Part shown: positions 10,251 through 23,158 of the stretch, one piece after another
Layout of the letters: every line of letters begins with the position of its first letter
Numbering within the stretch: position 1 is the first letter of the stretch
Source of the DNA: Papaver somniferum
Taxonomy: Eukaryota; Streptophyta; Magnoliopsida; Ranunculales; Papaveraceae
DNA: 64,000 nucleotides
Assembly: GCF_003573695.1 (NCBI RefSeq)
Contig: NC_039359.1
Coordinates: forward strand, 87,958,566-88,022,565
Reading direction: 5' to 3'
The notes under the pieces: model-generated
What the model was told of the DNA's origin: nothing
The model's database searches: none
What the model saw: the letters and a program-made list of their open reading frames with translations, nothing else
Made by a program: the position numbers and the translations under genes

Positions 10251-11015
10251 GGGCTCCAAATTTTTGGTTTTTGGGCTCACAAGATGACAAAATAGAGTCA
10301 TTAAATAGTAATCAACAAAACCCTTAACTATTAATTTTGTTGATATTAGTTAGTGCTAATGATTTAATTAACTAACGTAAGCATGATTAGTGATTAGTTT
10401 AGACTAATTTATAGTTAGGGTATGAAAATCAAAATCAATTTTTTTTTTTAATTTAACATGTGGTTGGGGTCTTTAAATTCCCAACCGTAACTACCGTATA
10501 TGGTTGAAATTCCAAACCGTAGGAAAACCCAGGTTCAAATATGGTTGGGAGTTCATATTTTTCCAACCGTAAATATGGTTGGAATTCCCTACCATAGAAA
10601 AACTCAAGTTTAAATACGGTTGGAAGTTTATATTTTCCCAACAACATAATTGATATACGATTGGGAAAACCAATATTTCTGAACCGTATGTAATTCAGAA
10701 ACTATTTCAAAATCCAAAATTTGATCAAATCTAACTTATTTATACGATCAAGAACAACAAAAAATGGTGGGTTTTCGATTCTTACCTAATTGATGTAATT
10801 ACTTGGGGAGAATCGACAATTAATCGTTGTTGATTAGGTATAGGTTTAGTTTTTGGCTTTTAATTAGATGTAGGTAAATTATTTAAGGATAATAAGGTAA
10901 TAATAGATATAATCAAAGGATATTTTTATATTTTTGTTATGGATGAAATATCACCTTATCCATATTTAAGGAATTTGAATCTATGAGGGCACTCAAAACC
11001 AAAAGCTTGGAGCAC
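10251..11015. mobile_element. Non-autonomous TIR element with inverted AACCGTA-type repeats
   Basis: A 765-bp unit with imperfect terminal inverted repeats of about 27 bp: GGGCTCCAAATTTTTGG on the left against GTGCTCCAAGCTTTTGG on the right. It is flanked by TTATTATA and TTATAATA, a likely 8-bp (or 9-bp) target duplication with one mismatch. No coding frame is present. The interior (10461-10690) holds alternating TATGGTTGGAATTCC and its complement forms (CCAACCGTA). The duplication length would fit hAT (8) or Mutator (9); the family is not fixed. Confidence 0.65.
10461..10690. repeat. Alternating inverted short repeats (GGTTGG / CCAACCGTA)
   Basis: At least eight half-sites alternate in orientation, such as ATGGTTGGGAGTTCATATTT followed by CCAACCGTA and again ATGGTTGGAATTCCC. 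Neighbouring pairs could fold back. They lie wholly inside the TIR element. Confidence 0.75.
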
Positions 11016-11040
11016 TTATAATAGGGTTTTTTTCTTTTGC

Positions 11041-11170
11041 CGAATAAAGGAAAAAGCGTAGCGTTTGGAGAAAACAATTAACTTAGGAGGAAATTATAAA
11101 AAAAAAAAACTTTAGAGAGATGGCTTCAAAAAATGTATCTATTTTTTTTCTCTCTAATCCCATACATGTT
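11041..11170 (+). repeat. F-box 3' flank, copy 2 of a diverged direct repeat
   Basis: Diverged second copy of 9961-10085. It implies a local duplication of the tail of the F-box gene, or the remains of a tandem F-box paralogue whose body is gone. Confidence 0.5.
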
Positions 11171-11184
11171 ATAGTGGCATCAAA

Positions 11185-14100
11185 GCAAAACATAAAGAGG
11201 CAGAGAGTTTCTTATTCATCACAGTGATAGAGTTACATGGATACAAATATCAAATATATACTTGGAAAGGTAAACCATAGGTATCTAGATGGGCGGCACA
11301 TCTATGGGCAGGCCCTACAACACCCCCTCTTGTGCAGTCCAATAGAAGTTCATATGCAGTGGTTCACATATGGTGCTTCGAATGTAGTTCTTCAAATATC
11401 GTCCTCTCCTTGATGACTTGTGCCGAAATCAATTGCCTCATTATAACTTTGACAAGGAAAAACCAAGTGGGACGAAACCTTGGTACATCTATTCACATGT
11501 TGTCTCGTACTTTACATGTGATCCATCACATGCAATACGATCTTCAAAGATCGACAAGTCTAAGTTAATTGCCTCGCTAAAAATTCATCAGGAAAAACCA
11601 AAAGGGACAAAACCTGAACTAAAGAAAAATAGTACAATATTAAGCAAACTTAGAACATAGTTAGACTTGAATATGTTGCCTCATTAAACCTTAAAAAGGA
11701 AAACCCAGTGGGACAAAACCTTAATAAAGGGAAAAGAATACAACATGACTGATGCAAGTAAAGGTGATCTGTTGCAGATGATCACTTTGCTCCGATGAAG
11801 TTGAATAGTTGCTTCACAACTCCTAAGGAAGAAAATCCTCATGGGAAAGACAATAGCCTTAGTTAGGAAATTACTTCCCGGTGTTTGTTGTTGTCTTATT
11901 AAAAACCTTGTCGAGTAACAAAACCTTGTGAGAAAATTAATATCGAAGAAGGAAAAGACTCCAACATACTATTAGATTCTCCCCCTGATGTCAGACAATT
12001 TCATTAGTCAAACTCAGTCATGGGAGTTCATCATACTTTACTTTGGTGAATTGAATGTTTATAAGATACTGTTGTTAATTCTGGTAATTATGTTGCTTAA
12101 CAGACTGTTGTGTCCATTTATTTGATTCAGATACTTTTAGTAATATCAACACGATCTTCATGTCTTCAACTTTCGACATATTTGATGTTTTTAGTGTTGT
12201 CTCGTTAAAAATCTTGCCGAGTAACAAAACCTTGTAAGAAAAACTACTCTCGACCGAAGAGAAAAAGAGTACAACACAAATTCAATTTCGAAGTAAAATA
12301 TGTCGACATCACTTACAGAGTTGTTCCAGACAGTTCCTTTAGTTATGTACTTTTCGAAACTGAATATCGATAATGACTTTGAAAATATTCTACCATATCT
12401 CCCCCTGATTACTTTCGTTGGAGAAGAGATTATTGTTCCTTCATAATCAACAACCTTTGGATTGCAGTTCCTTTAGCATTCCTTTTTTTATTTCTTTGCA
12501 GTGATAAAACAAACTCATTCCAACGGTTTTAAGTATATGATTACGTTTATTACACCATTCCGATAACGTTGCGTTGGCGCTGAGCTATATCTTGCTAACA
12601 AGTTCACTGAGGATGTTGTATTTTGTCAATGCATCTCTTGCACTAAGATAGGGGAATTTCATCTCCCAATACATCTTCGTCATATTCCTTTAGACGAAAT
12701 GGTCATTCATGTACATTTGAAACTCGACTAATCATGGAAATGCTAGCAGAATGTATGTCCTTGTTAAATTTCCTGACAATGGACATATGCAAACTGGTGG
12801 AATAAAATACTACAAGTTCAGTTGTCTAGTTCAGAACATAGATAAGATCGAAATTTCCTCGAATTGTCATCTCAAATTCAGATTTTAAATAGCTTGTAAG
12901 ATCTCTTATTCCATTAAGAGTACTTATCATGTTCATACCGTCGACGTAGATAGTTATAATTTTGAATCAGGAACTTATTTAATACGCATGGCACAAAACC
13001 CTATTTATATATCCCCTCCAAATCAAATAACCACTTATACGGTTATACCACATTCACATGATTGTTTAATTCCGTAAGTGAACGTCCACTCTAATTGTAA
13101 ACACACTTTGTGGTCTAAATTCACTTGATTTGGGTAACAAAAGGCTATCAATCCCTTTTGTAAATATCTTATATCTCTTGATTCTTTCATAGATACGTAA
13201 AAACCACATACATATATTGTATTTCAAGTCCTTTTGAAATTACCAAGATAACTAAGTTGCGGGACGCTATAACGTTCATTACAGGAGGACAATTCCAAGG
13301 CTTTATGAGAAACCTCGCGCCACAAGGAGAGTCTTGATACTTTTGGACTTCATTCTTCCCACTGTGCTTTATGACATATAATCAATTATAATCATGTATG
13401 TCCCAAAGTCTTTACACTTGGTTGGTTAGCACTACCACATCAAATACTTGTATATTTGTCAAAGAATCAAGTTCTACATGGATTGTGTAGGCTAAATATG
13501 CTCTTTGTTGATATTATATATATACATATAATCATTAATATGCTCGCACGATATTTCCATTGACTCGTTGTGTTCTCATAATCCTTTACGATTTCATTGT
13601 TTTCTGGAATCATTAAGCTTCAAAGCGTCCTCCAGTATTGATTCATAGACATAGTCAGAGACAATCAAATGAGATAATTTCATTAATGATACAAATTAGG
13701 TTGTGCCTTGATCATCTACTTCCTTTAAAGGTGAGCATTGATCGAACCTGGTGGTATCTCCGTCTTCCTTTATGGATCCACGACCTTAACTACACTTCCA
13801 CCTAGTGTAGTTGCAACACCTTAGTCTATGGTATATCCCATACTGAGGATTTGTAACCTTGCATGAACATTTGCAGCTGGTATGTGTGATCTTGTCACAT
13901 TGTCGATATCAGTGCACTTTCTGAAATCGATTATTCTTTATCACTTCACATTTACATTTGTGGAATAAAAGAATCAATATGAGACACAATAGGAACACAC
14001 CACGACAATTCCTGTCATTCCCTTAGAAAATACTTTTTCTTATCTCCCCTTAACGACGGGAAGATTGTCTCATTAAGATGATTACCCGCAAATTTAGTGG

Positions 14101-14314
14101 TAAGAGATCTCCTTTCAAAGGTTTTAAAACGCGAATAATTGTTGGGATTAAATATCCAACAAAACTACTTAACCGTTTTCGTGACCCATCATAGTCCGAT
14201 GTGGGCTCGAAATGGCACATATATAGTGCAACCAAAAATGCGTAAGAGAACGAATGTCAGGCTTATATCTAGTTACCAACTGGTATGCATAAAATATTGA
14301 CTATCATTGGGTTC
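11185..14314 (-). mobile_element. Decayed short-LTR copia element, 3' part
   Basis: From its LTR end (CCCTACAACA at about 11313-11322, followed by the purine tract complement CCCCCTC) this region follows the full-length element at 51393-57868 for about 3 kb. Shared landmarks include CTTTGACAAGGAAAAACC, TCTCCCCCTGATGTCA, GATGTTGCGTTGGCG-like text, and the minus-strand stretch KFAGNHLNETIFPSL near 14050-14110, a copia post-integrase linker. Many stops are present and no intact frame remains. It is cut at 14314 by a gypsy-type LTR; a remnant of the same element reappears at about 24489. Confidence 0.8.
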
Positions 14315-15109
14315 TGATAAGTGCATAATTCATATGATTTTGGTGTCCATTCCATACTTGTTTTAGCTATTATTCTTGCATGTATTCGTATTATTACTCT
14401 CGTTTTCTCTTATTTGTATCTAATAGGTGAATCATCCAAAAAAGGATCTACAAAGTGCTGAAAAGATCTAGGAAGAGAAGTATTTCAAGTATCCAAGTGC
14501 CCAAGTCCAAGAGAATTTGAAGAAGTGCGACGAAAAGGAACAAAACGCTCAAAATCAAGAGACGGGCCAAAGACGGAGATTAACTCATTAAAATTGAGTA
14601 TTTTTCATCACCATCTTGAAGAGAATTTAAAGAGGAAAATAATGCAAAAAGAATGAGGTCATTCCGAGTTCGGACGAAGAGGTTGTGGCCAAAACAAGTT
14701 TTTTATCCAATACCGAAGACAAGCAAGTATGCAAACAGGTACGCCTACTTAGTTCCGAAAATTCCTGCTGGAATTTGAGGTACGCATACCGGTACGTATA
14801 CTTAGAAAGTATGCAAACGGGTATGCATACCATGGAAGGCCAAAACTCACGTTTGGGGTCGTTATTTCGTATTTTCGGGTCGGGTTCTTGAACCGAACTA
14901 GATACTTGATGGACAAGCAATGTAAATCTATAAAAATAGGTATTAGGCCTTTCACATATGATCGAAAAATCACCTCATATCACAAGTTCTACATCAAAAA
15001 CTTATGGTTTACCCCTTTAGGGGGAAACCACCATTATTCAATGTTGTAAGCGTGAAGCTTTATTAACAGTACAAGTATATTTGAGGTTTTAATCATCATT
15101 GTTTGTTTT

Positions 15110-17511
15110 TGTTACAGCATTGCTCGGTCGAATTCGCATGCGTTTCTATCTCAAGCATGTTTGTCAATGTTACTGATCAAAACTATAAGTCTTGATTTCT
15201 AGCCTATTTGTACATGTCTCGGACTAGGACATAGATAGTGTAGTTGAGCTTAAGTCTCTCGACGTTCATATCTTGAAGACGAAGAACTACTAAGGGCAGC
15301 TTGTGGCACTTCTTCGATAAAAGGTATGTGGATACTTGAACTTATCTATCACTTGGAAAGTCTATTTCTACTATCTCCTATATTGAGACATAAGTCGTGT
15401 TACGATGTAGTTTTCTCTATACACATTTGAGATTTTGAGCTGAGTATAACTCGCTTACATATTTCTCGAAATATGTGTTAGTAAGCTTTCGCTTCGACCA
15501 AGTTCATCTTATATCATGAGAAAACTTCCGAGTAACATCTTACATGGTTTGTGTGATACAATCATTTGGTGTAAGACTGGAAGGTTTCAATAATTATTAT
15601 TTCAATATCTTGAAAATTGCTTTGATGCTAATAGTGTGTGAAAACGGATATTGACATTATAGAAGAATGTTTCAATGATTGAAATAAAAAGTTGATGATG
15701 TAACCATCTTTGGATATAAGCATATATAGTGTGTTCACACATTAGTGTATAAGTCCATAAACCGAAAACCAAGAGTATGCATATGTGTGTATACGAAATT
15801 GGTGTAGGAGACAGGTTAAGTATGCATACCCGTACGCATACCGGCGAAAATTATCAAACCGAGTATTTCTGCTGAGTTTGGTTTTGGCAAAACTCTTAAC
15901 TAGTCACCTTAAGTATGCGTACCCGTACGCATACTGGCGGAAGTTTTTGAACCGAAAATTTCTGCTGAGTTTGGGAACTTTACAAACTCAAAAAACCGGT
16001 TGCTTAAGTAGGTATACCCGTACGCATACTTAAGCTGGTTACTTTGTCAAATCGGTCAAGTCCATGAACTTAAACATTTAAATCATAAGGAATGCAATCT
16101 TTGCAAACCGTGGCTATAATGTTCATGATTGATTCAAGTGAATCAAACCGATTTTATTTCAATTGTGTTTTCTAAACAATTGAACAACTCTTAACTAGTT
16201 TCATTTGAGTCATTTGAACTAGTTATGGTTAAGATGAATAAGGTTGATATGAGATAACCATATGGCTAACCTTGGTTAACTATTTGTGAACCAACATGGT
16301 GTACACGTTTAGGTACGGTTACACAAACCTAAATGAGAGTACATTTCATTTGTGTGTAACAAGCTAAGTTTGATCTAATTGTTGAAAGATATTATCTTGG
16401 TTGAATCAGGTTTTTCATCTAACGGTGAATATTGAATGCTTTGTTACCAAGGTAACTTGGCTTGCAAACCCTGATTTGAAAACTATATAAAGGAGAATTC
16501 TAGCAACTGAAAACTTAATCCCCACACCTCTTGTGTGTTACTAGTTGCATAACTAGAGTCGATTTTAACCTTAGGTTTCTTCTCGAGACCCTGTAGGTTA
16601 ACGACTTGAAGACTTCATTGGGATTGTGAAGTCAGACTCAACTATTATCTTTGTAGTTGCGTGATCTGATCTTGCTGTTTCTATCATGTTGAGTGCAGTC
16701 GAAATAATTGGCTCGAGATTTTATATCTCCAATAGGCAAGATACAAAAGTAATCAAAAACAAAATTCGTCTCATCGTTTGTGATTCCACAATAACTTGTT
16801 TCGCTAGTCGATTAAGTTTATTGTGAGGTAATTGATAATATTGAGCTGTTCTTCGGGAATGTAAGTCTGGTTTATCAATTGGTTCCTGTTCACCTTGATT
16901 TATCAAAATAAGGAACAAAATCTCTCGGGTATTTCTGTGGGAGACAGATTTATTCAATCTTATAGACTTTTCTGTGTGAGACATATTTGTCTATCAAGTC
17001 TTCGAGTTTGGGTCGTAGAAACTCTTAGTTGTGGGTGAGATCAGCTAGGGAAATCAAGTGCGTAGTATCCTGTTGGGATCAGAGACGTAAGGAGCGCAAC
17101 TGTTCAATCTGGATTTGCGATTTGTTACATAATTTCCTCGTTAACAAAATTCTGGTGTCTGTGTTATTTCTTTCCGCATTATATTTTGTTACATAATTGA
17201 AATATCACAGGTTGTGCGTTAAGATCAATCAATTAGAATATTCAACCTTTGGTTGTTGATTTACAATGATTGACACTTGAACATTGGTCTTTGGCACTGT
17301 TCAAGTAACTCCTCTTATATTCAATCAGGATCGCAAATTTCTATTTGCTGATTGCGGATTGAATTAAGAGTTAGAGATATTAAACTCTTTGATATACTTT
17401 ATTCTAGATTGAGTCTGACTGTCTAGTTGATTCTCTAGAAAGTGTATTGGAGTAGTCCTCTCAGATTTCCAAACGAATTGTTGGGTGTGGTTTTAGACCC
17501 CCACATTTTCA
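15110..17511 (+). mobile_element. Solo LTR (SIRE/Maximus-like), nested in the gypsy-type LTR
   Basis: A 2,402-bp unit beginning TGTTACAGCATTGC and ending CCCCCACATTTTCA, flanked by the 5-bp duplication GTTTT (15105-15109 and 17512-17516). No coding region is present. The same 3' end, in reverse complement, sits beside a Met-tRNA primer-binding site at 42190, which identifies this unit as an LTR. One LTR with an intact duplication is the product of LTR-LTR recombination. The lineage assignment is inference from LTR length and the neighbouring gag at 41.2-42.2 kb. Confidence 0.85.
15818..16040 (+). repeat. Three ~95-bp tandem units carrying GTACCCGTACGCATAC
   Basis: Units begin AAGTATGCATACCCGTACGC (15818), AAGTATGCGTACCCGTACGC (about 15911) and AAGTAGGTATACCCGTACGC (about 16004). 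The first two are followed by GGCG..., TTTCTGCTGAGTTTGG and ...AACTC. Each core is an inverted repeat of GTATGC/GCATAC. Confidence 0.85.
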
Positions 17512-18174
17512 GTTTTCGTTATATCTACGGTTTATGATTGATTCTTAGATTGATTTGGGTGTGCAACCAGATTATTCTATTAATCATTATATTGATAGTA
17601 GTGAGTTGAACGATCCATAATAGTCGATTATCTCCTACACAAGTAGAAAACATGAGACCTTGCAAAGGATTTTGTAAAGCAATCATGTGTGGAAACAACA
17701 CCAGTAAGTGAACCGAGCATACTGAGTTTAAATTCTGGAATCAAACCTAAATTTATAAATCCTAAAGCGTTCGATCGAGTTACACCTTGTAAGCGTACCT
17801 CAAGGCGGCTCAGTTGGATAGAATCCGGTGACTAAGCGTACATGTTATCCGGAGATACAAGGAGTTTTGGGGATAGCTAAGCGTACCTGCTATTCCACGG
17901 TTGGTGATGAGTGGTTCTAACAGAAGATAGATAAGTATTCTAATCCTGTTAACGCTTGGTAACGGCGAAGCATTCCTTGATCATCCTTTTCTTATTATTG
18001 TCTTTTTATTTATCTTACAACCAAACCCCGCTTTTGTTGTTTACTTTATTTTGCTGATCAAATAACCTGTCAATTATACAACTCTCTGTGGGAATTATCT
18101 CTTACTACCGCTATATTACTAGTTAATTAGTGGGAAATATCTTTATTAATTTTTTGCATTAGCGACACGCATCA

Positions 18175-21100
18175 AATTTTGTTTACGCTGCCGGGGAGCA
18201 GTCGCTAATTGATTTGTTACTTGTTTTTAGATTTTTTTTTTTTTTTTTTTTGTTCTTGTGAGTCGTCATGTTTCCTTACGGAAATAACATGTACGGAGCA
18301 CAAGATTACAAATACAACAGTGGTAATCAACATGGTTTTTAATCTCATTCATATGAAAACTATCAAACATCCTACGGGTATAATCAAAACCAATCTTTTG
18401 GTTATGATCGATATCCTACGGAACCTTATGGGTACTCTCATGCATATCAACAACCTTATGACGGGTATGTAAGTGAGAAACCACGAGGATGGGAGGATAG
18501 TTTTTCTTCTATCGTTTACCTTCTAATGATGAGCAGAAGCTTGATTGGTTGACTCTTCAGTTAAAGACCAGTTTTTCCATGCCGGAAGCCATTAATTAAC
18601 AACTAAGTGTGGAGAATAACACATCAACCGGAGCTTGCTACAATATATCTAACCAACTCCTGATCGTTTTTATGATAATTCGCCTATTCAAAAGGAGGAG
18701 AATGGGACTAGAAATATTGCGGTGAGTGAAAGTGTAGGTTTTGAAGAATGTCTTGACGAAATGATCCAAGCGATGACGCAACATCAACAAGGGTTGGACC
18801 AATACATTCAAAAGATGGAAGAATTTCAACAACAAAGGGAAGAGTCATATCGAGAAATTCAAAGGAATTCAGAGAAATTATGCGAATAAATTGCTCAACT
18901 CGGTAAAAATAGGAATGAAGAAGAAGTTTGGTCTCAAAGCCGAACTGATTCTATTCCAGCTCCGGATATTTATAATGATCATTCGCTTATTCAAAAGAAG
19001 GAGCCTTGGTATGACCGAACAATTGTTATGAATGGTGTTACATACTTAAATGCATATCAACGTTACAATGAACATCCAATTACAAGGTTTTTAGGCCGGT
19101 TGATTTAGAAGAAGTAGACCCGATTATTCCCTCGACGGATACTCATACAGAATACCCCAAAATCTATACTGAAGAAGAGTTCATGAGGGCGGAATTTGAT
19201 TCGGATGAAGAGGGTGTTGAAGAGATTGAGATTTAGAATGAAACCAAATTGATTGAAGTCGTGGAAGACCCAGTTGAGCTAGATAATAATATTTCGATAG
19301 AGGACCACAATATACTTGAGGTAAATAATTCACTGGAGATAATTAATGAGGATCTGATACAAGGTTTGTCTAATTCTTTGCATAATTCTATATCTATTGA
19401 TCCTTTCCATCCAATTGAAGTAGTTCCCGAAAGAGTTGTTAACCCAACTTTTAAGAAAATACCTCACTTATGATTGGAGTTGTGTGCTTCTAAAGTTTTA
19501 ACGAATTATTTTTCTTCTAAGTATTCACCACTTGATGTGTTTGATTCGATTATTGTGCAGGTTCACCAAGCTGTGGAACCTTTTGAAGTTCCTGAATTCT
19601 ATGTTCTCTGTCCACTTCCGAGTGTAGAAAGGACTAAGTGTGGGGGAAACTTCAATAAAGTGATAGCTTCAATATTTATATCTTACGCTAATATTTTTGT
19701 GAAGCTTTTATTTGAATTGCAGATGGTTATTTGGAAGGATTACCAAATTTTTCAGATTATTGGTGTATAAACGATAACAATAACATCGGGCTGACGACGT
19801 TAAACCAAGCGCTACATGGGAGGTGACCCATCGATTTTGTGTCTCTATCCCTATTGTTTTTAATTTTCTTAGTTTTTCATATCATATCTTACATTCTCAT
19901 CTTAGATTTTACAAAGTCCTATATATGTAATGAAAGTTTTGACGAATTCTCGTCAGAAAATTATGATTGCGCACTTGTCACGAAAACAACTCTCGAGACT
20001 TCATACGGAGTCCGATTTGAGTGGTTGACCCAAAATTTAAAATAGGACAGACTCACCTTATTTTTCAAAAATAAAATCTGAATTAGGAGTATGTTAAGTT
20101 GGACCGATTGGCCTGGACATTTGAGTTTCAGAATTTTTTCAGAACTTTTTTAGATTGCATGTCTGTCAATCCGGAGGCCATAAAAGTCAGACCGCTTATT
20201 GAAACACTGTGCCCTTTTGACACCTTAAAGAAAGGATGTATGCGAACAACTTTTGTGTATGATATTTTTACTAGTTCCTTACCCATTTGTACAGTTTTCG
20301 AGTTTTGCAGGGCTGTTATGTCAGAAATCAGAATCTTGGATTTTGAACATTGAGGACAATGTTGAGTTTAAGTGTGGGGGAGTAGTTAAGCATGTCTGGC
20401 TTGCATATAAAATAAATAAATAATACTCTTTGATTTCTTGCATTCTTGAGACTTCATCTTTTGGAGTTAATAATGAGCTATTTAGGTTGACACTCTAAGC
20501 CTTTTTAGGTTGAAACAGTTCTTACAGCTCTAGATTGAGTTCCACTTTGTCGTTCTAAAATCCTTAAAATATATACATTCATAATTGATTATGAAACTCA
20601 GGTGCTAGCAATAGCATGGTAGTCGTTTGAAAGATTCGTCCTCGCAATTAATCATTACTGAATCACTTTCTCTTTATTTTTGCAGTTATATGTTTCTCTA
20701 AAGTGATTTGGTGGGATCATGATACTGCCATGGATGTTGTAGCAAGGTAATCCTGATCCTGATACTGCCTCATAGACAATTGTCTTACACTCATAAAGAG
20801 TGAGCCGGAAAAAAAAAGAAGAGAAAATAAAGAATATATATATATAAGGCTCTTCTTCATTTATCGACACTAATAAATGATAAGGTCCGGAAGTGCGGAC
20901 TAATCATGTAATCGATGAAAAAAAAGCATATCATCATTATATAGAAAGTCAAAAAGACTATTGATGAGGTTCTCGACACTTGGATAGCAGTATGTGTGAA
21001 ACGTTGTCCCTGTCTCCGTCGCCTAAACAAGCGTGGAACGCAGGATCCAAGACAACTATCGCATACTTGCTGGAAAAAAACATGTCCTTAGAGTATCTAA

Positions 21101-21664
21101 TCATGTGGTCGAGTTAAATGGGTGCTTCTCTCAACTATTGCGCTATAAATAAGAATCCTTTGACGACATTCGTACAAGTATTTTGGGTAACATCTTTCAC
21201 TTTAGTCAACATTTGCACACTTCACTTTTCTATTTCCATTTTCTTATCTATCCATGTGATTTCAGTATGCGAGTGTTGTGACAAATGTTGCAACAAGTAT
21301 GATGACTATCTTAGTAGAGTTTTGCAATCAGGTTGAATGTCACACGTAAGTAATTGCTTGTGTAATGATTGGAATGTATCTGAGATGTTTGCAGCTAAAG
21401 AACTTACGCAGGCAAATTATTAGCTACTACTTTGTGTCTTTCCTTAGTGGTTCTTCCAATGAGAGAAATTGGGGTAGGTTTTGTGGGTATACCTCTTGTA
21501 ACCTCTCACAAAACTATAACGCGTCCACTAGGGACACCTAGGGGTTTAAAGGTTTGTTATACATGCTAAGTGTAACCGTTTTCTCAACGACATGGAGTTG
21601 TTGTATTTAGGATTAATTTTATTTAGTTTTCTCGAGGACTAGCAAAATCTAAGTGTGGGGAATT
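18175..21664 (+). mobile_element. Internal region of the gypsy-type element, copy 1 (no pol seen)
   Basis: 3,490 bp between two matching LTRs, ending in the purine tract AAGTGTGGGG just before the second LTR. It opens with a decayed frame MFPYGNNMYGAQDYKYNSG (18268), continues with a Gln-rich coiled-coil-like piece (MTQHQQGLDQ..KMEEFQQQREES) near 18770-18860, and then an acidic stretch (EVVEDPVELDNN) near 19250. A second purine tract, TTTAAGTGTGGGGG, is at about 20369. No protease, reverse transcriptase or integrase motif was found, so this is a large non-autonomous (LARD-like) element relying on a relative. Stops interrupt all longer frames. Confidence 0.8.
19249..19473 (+). pseudogene. Acidic gag-like segment of the non-autonomous element
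   Basis: 75 codons rich in Glu, Asp and Asn (EVVEDPVELDNN, HNILEVNNSLE), ending NPTFKKIPHL. The same text is found at about 24318-24446 in the second internal copy. A further frame, ELCASKVLTNYFSSKYSPLD to CGGNFNKV, follows at once (19474-19770). These are pieces of one longer ancestral frame. I do not recognise a family for them. Confidence 0.5.
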
Positions 21665-23158
21665 TGATAAGTGCATAATTCATGTGATTTTGGTGTTCAT
21701 TCCATACTTGTTTTAGCTATTATTCTTTCATGTATTCGTATTATTACTCTCGTTTTCTCTTATTTGTCTCTAATAGGTGAATTATCCAAAAAGGAGCTAC
21801 AAAGTGCTGAAAATAGCTAGGAAGAGAAGTATTCCAAGTATCCAAGTGCCCAAGTCCAAGAGAAGTTGATGAAGTGCGACGAAAAGGAACAAAACGCTCA
21901 AAATCAAGAGACGGGTCAAAGATGGAGAGTAACTCATTCAAATTGAGGATTTCTCATCACCATCTTGAGGAGAATTGAAATAGGAAAATAATGCAAAAAT
22001 AATGAGGTGATTCCAAGTTCGGACGAAGAAGTTGTGACCAAAACAAGCTTTTTATCCAATACCGAAGACAAGCAAGTACGCAAATGGGTACGCATGCTTA
22101 GTTCCAAAAATTTCTACTAGAATTTGAGATACGCATACCGGTACGCATACTTAGCAAGTACGCAAACGGGTATGCATACCATGGAAGGGACAAAACTCAC
22201 GTTTGGGGTCGTTATTTCGTATTTTCGGGTCGGGTTCTTGAACCGAACTAGATACTTGATGTCCAAGCAATGTAAACCTATAAAAATAAGTATTAAGCCT
22301 TTCACATATAAGCGAAAAATCATCTCATATCACAAGTTCTACATCAAAAACCTAGGGTTTACCCCTTCAGGGGGGAAACCACCATTATTCATCTTCTTTG
22401 TAATATGAGTAGCTATATCCTTTGTTGATTAAGGATGCATTCAATGTTCTAAGCGTGAAGCTTTATTAATAATACCAGTCTATTTGAGGTTTTAATCATC
22501 ATCGTTTGTTTTCATTATATCTAGGGGTTATGATTGATTCTTAGATTGATTTGGGTGCACAACCAGATTAGTTTATTAATCATTGTATTGCTAGTAGTGA
22601 GTTGAACGATCTTTAATTGTCGATCATCTCCTACACAAGTAGAAAACATGAGAGCTTACAAAGGATTTTGTAAACCAATCATGTGTGGAAACAACACCAG
22701 TAAGTGAACCGAGCGTACTGAGTTTAACCGCTGGATTCAAACCTCCTAAAGCGTTCGATCGAGTTACACCTTGTAAGCGTACCTCAAGGCGGCTCAGTTG
22801 GATAGAATCCGGTGACTAAACATACCTATTATCCGGTGATACAAGGAGTTTTGGGGATAGCTAAGCGTACCTGCTATTCTACAGCTGGTGATGAGTGGTT
22901 CTAACAGAAGATAGATAAGTACTCTAATCCTGTTAAACGCTTGGTAACGACGAAGCATTCCTTGATCATCATTTTCTATTATTGTCTTTTTATTTTCCTT
23001 ACAGTCAAACCCCCATTTTATTGTTTACTTTATTTTGCTGATCAAATAACCTATTAATTACACAACTCTCTCTGGGAACGATCTCTTACTACCGCTATAT
23101 TACTAGTTAATTAGCGGGAAATATCTTTATTAATTTGTTGCATTAAAGACGCGCATCA
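21665..23158 (+). repeat. Second LTR of the gypsy-type element
   Basis: 1,494 bp, TGATAAG...GCATCA, with the 4-bp terminal inverted repeat TGAT/ATCA. The primer-binding site TGGCGCCGCTGCCGGGG (23164-23180) follows and fits the 3' end of plant tRNA-Asp with one mismatch, typical of Tat/Athila-type gypsy elements. It carries the motif pairs GGTACGCATACC and GTACGCAAACGGGTATGCAT near 22075-22180. Confidence 0.9.

Larger units (their letters stand above)
14315..18174 (+). repeat. First LTR of a gypsy-type element, interrupted by a solo LTR
   Basis: It begins TGATAAGTGCATAATTC and ends ...GCATCA, matching the LTR at 21665-23158 end to end. A 2.4-kb insertion occupies 15110-17511. Without that insertion and its target duplication it measures about 1,453 bp. 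It lacks about 50 bp found in the other LTR (about 22393-22442), a loss bounded by ATTCA on both sides. A degenerate primer-binding site follows (...TTTACGCTGCCGGGG, 18181-18196). Confidence 0.9.
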
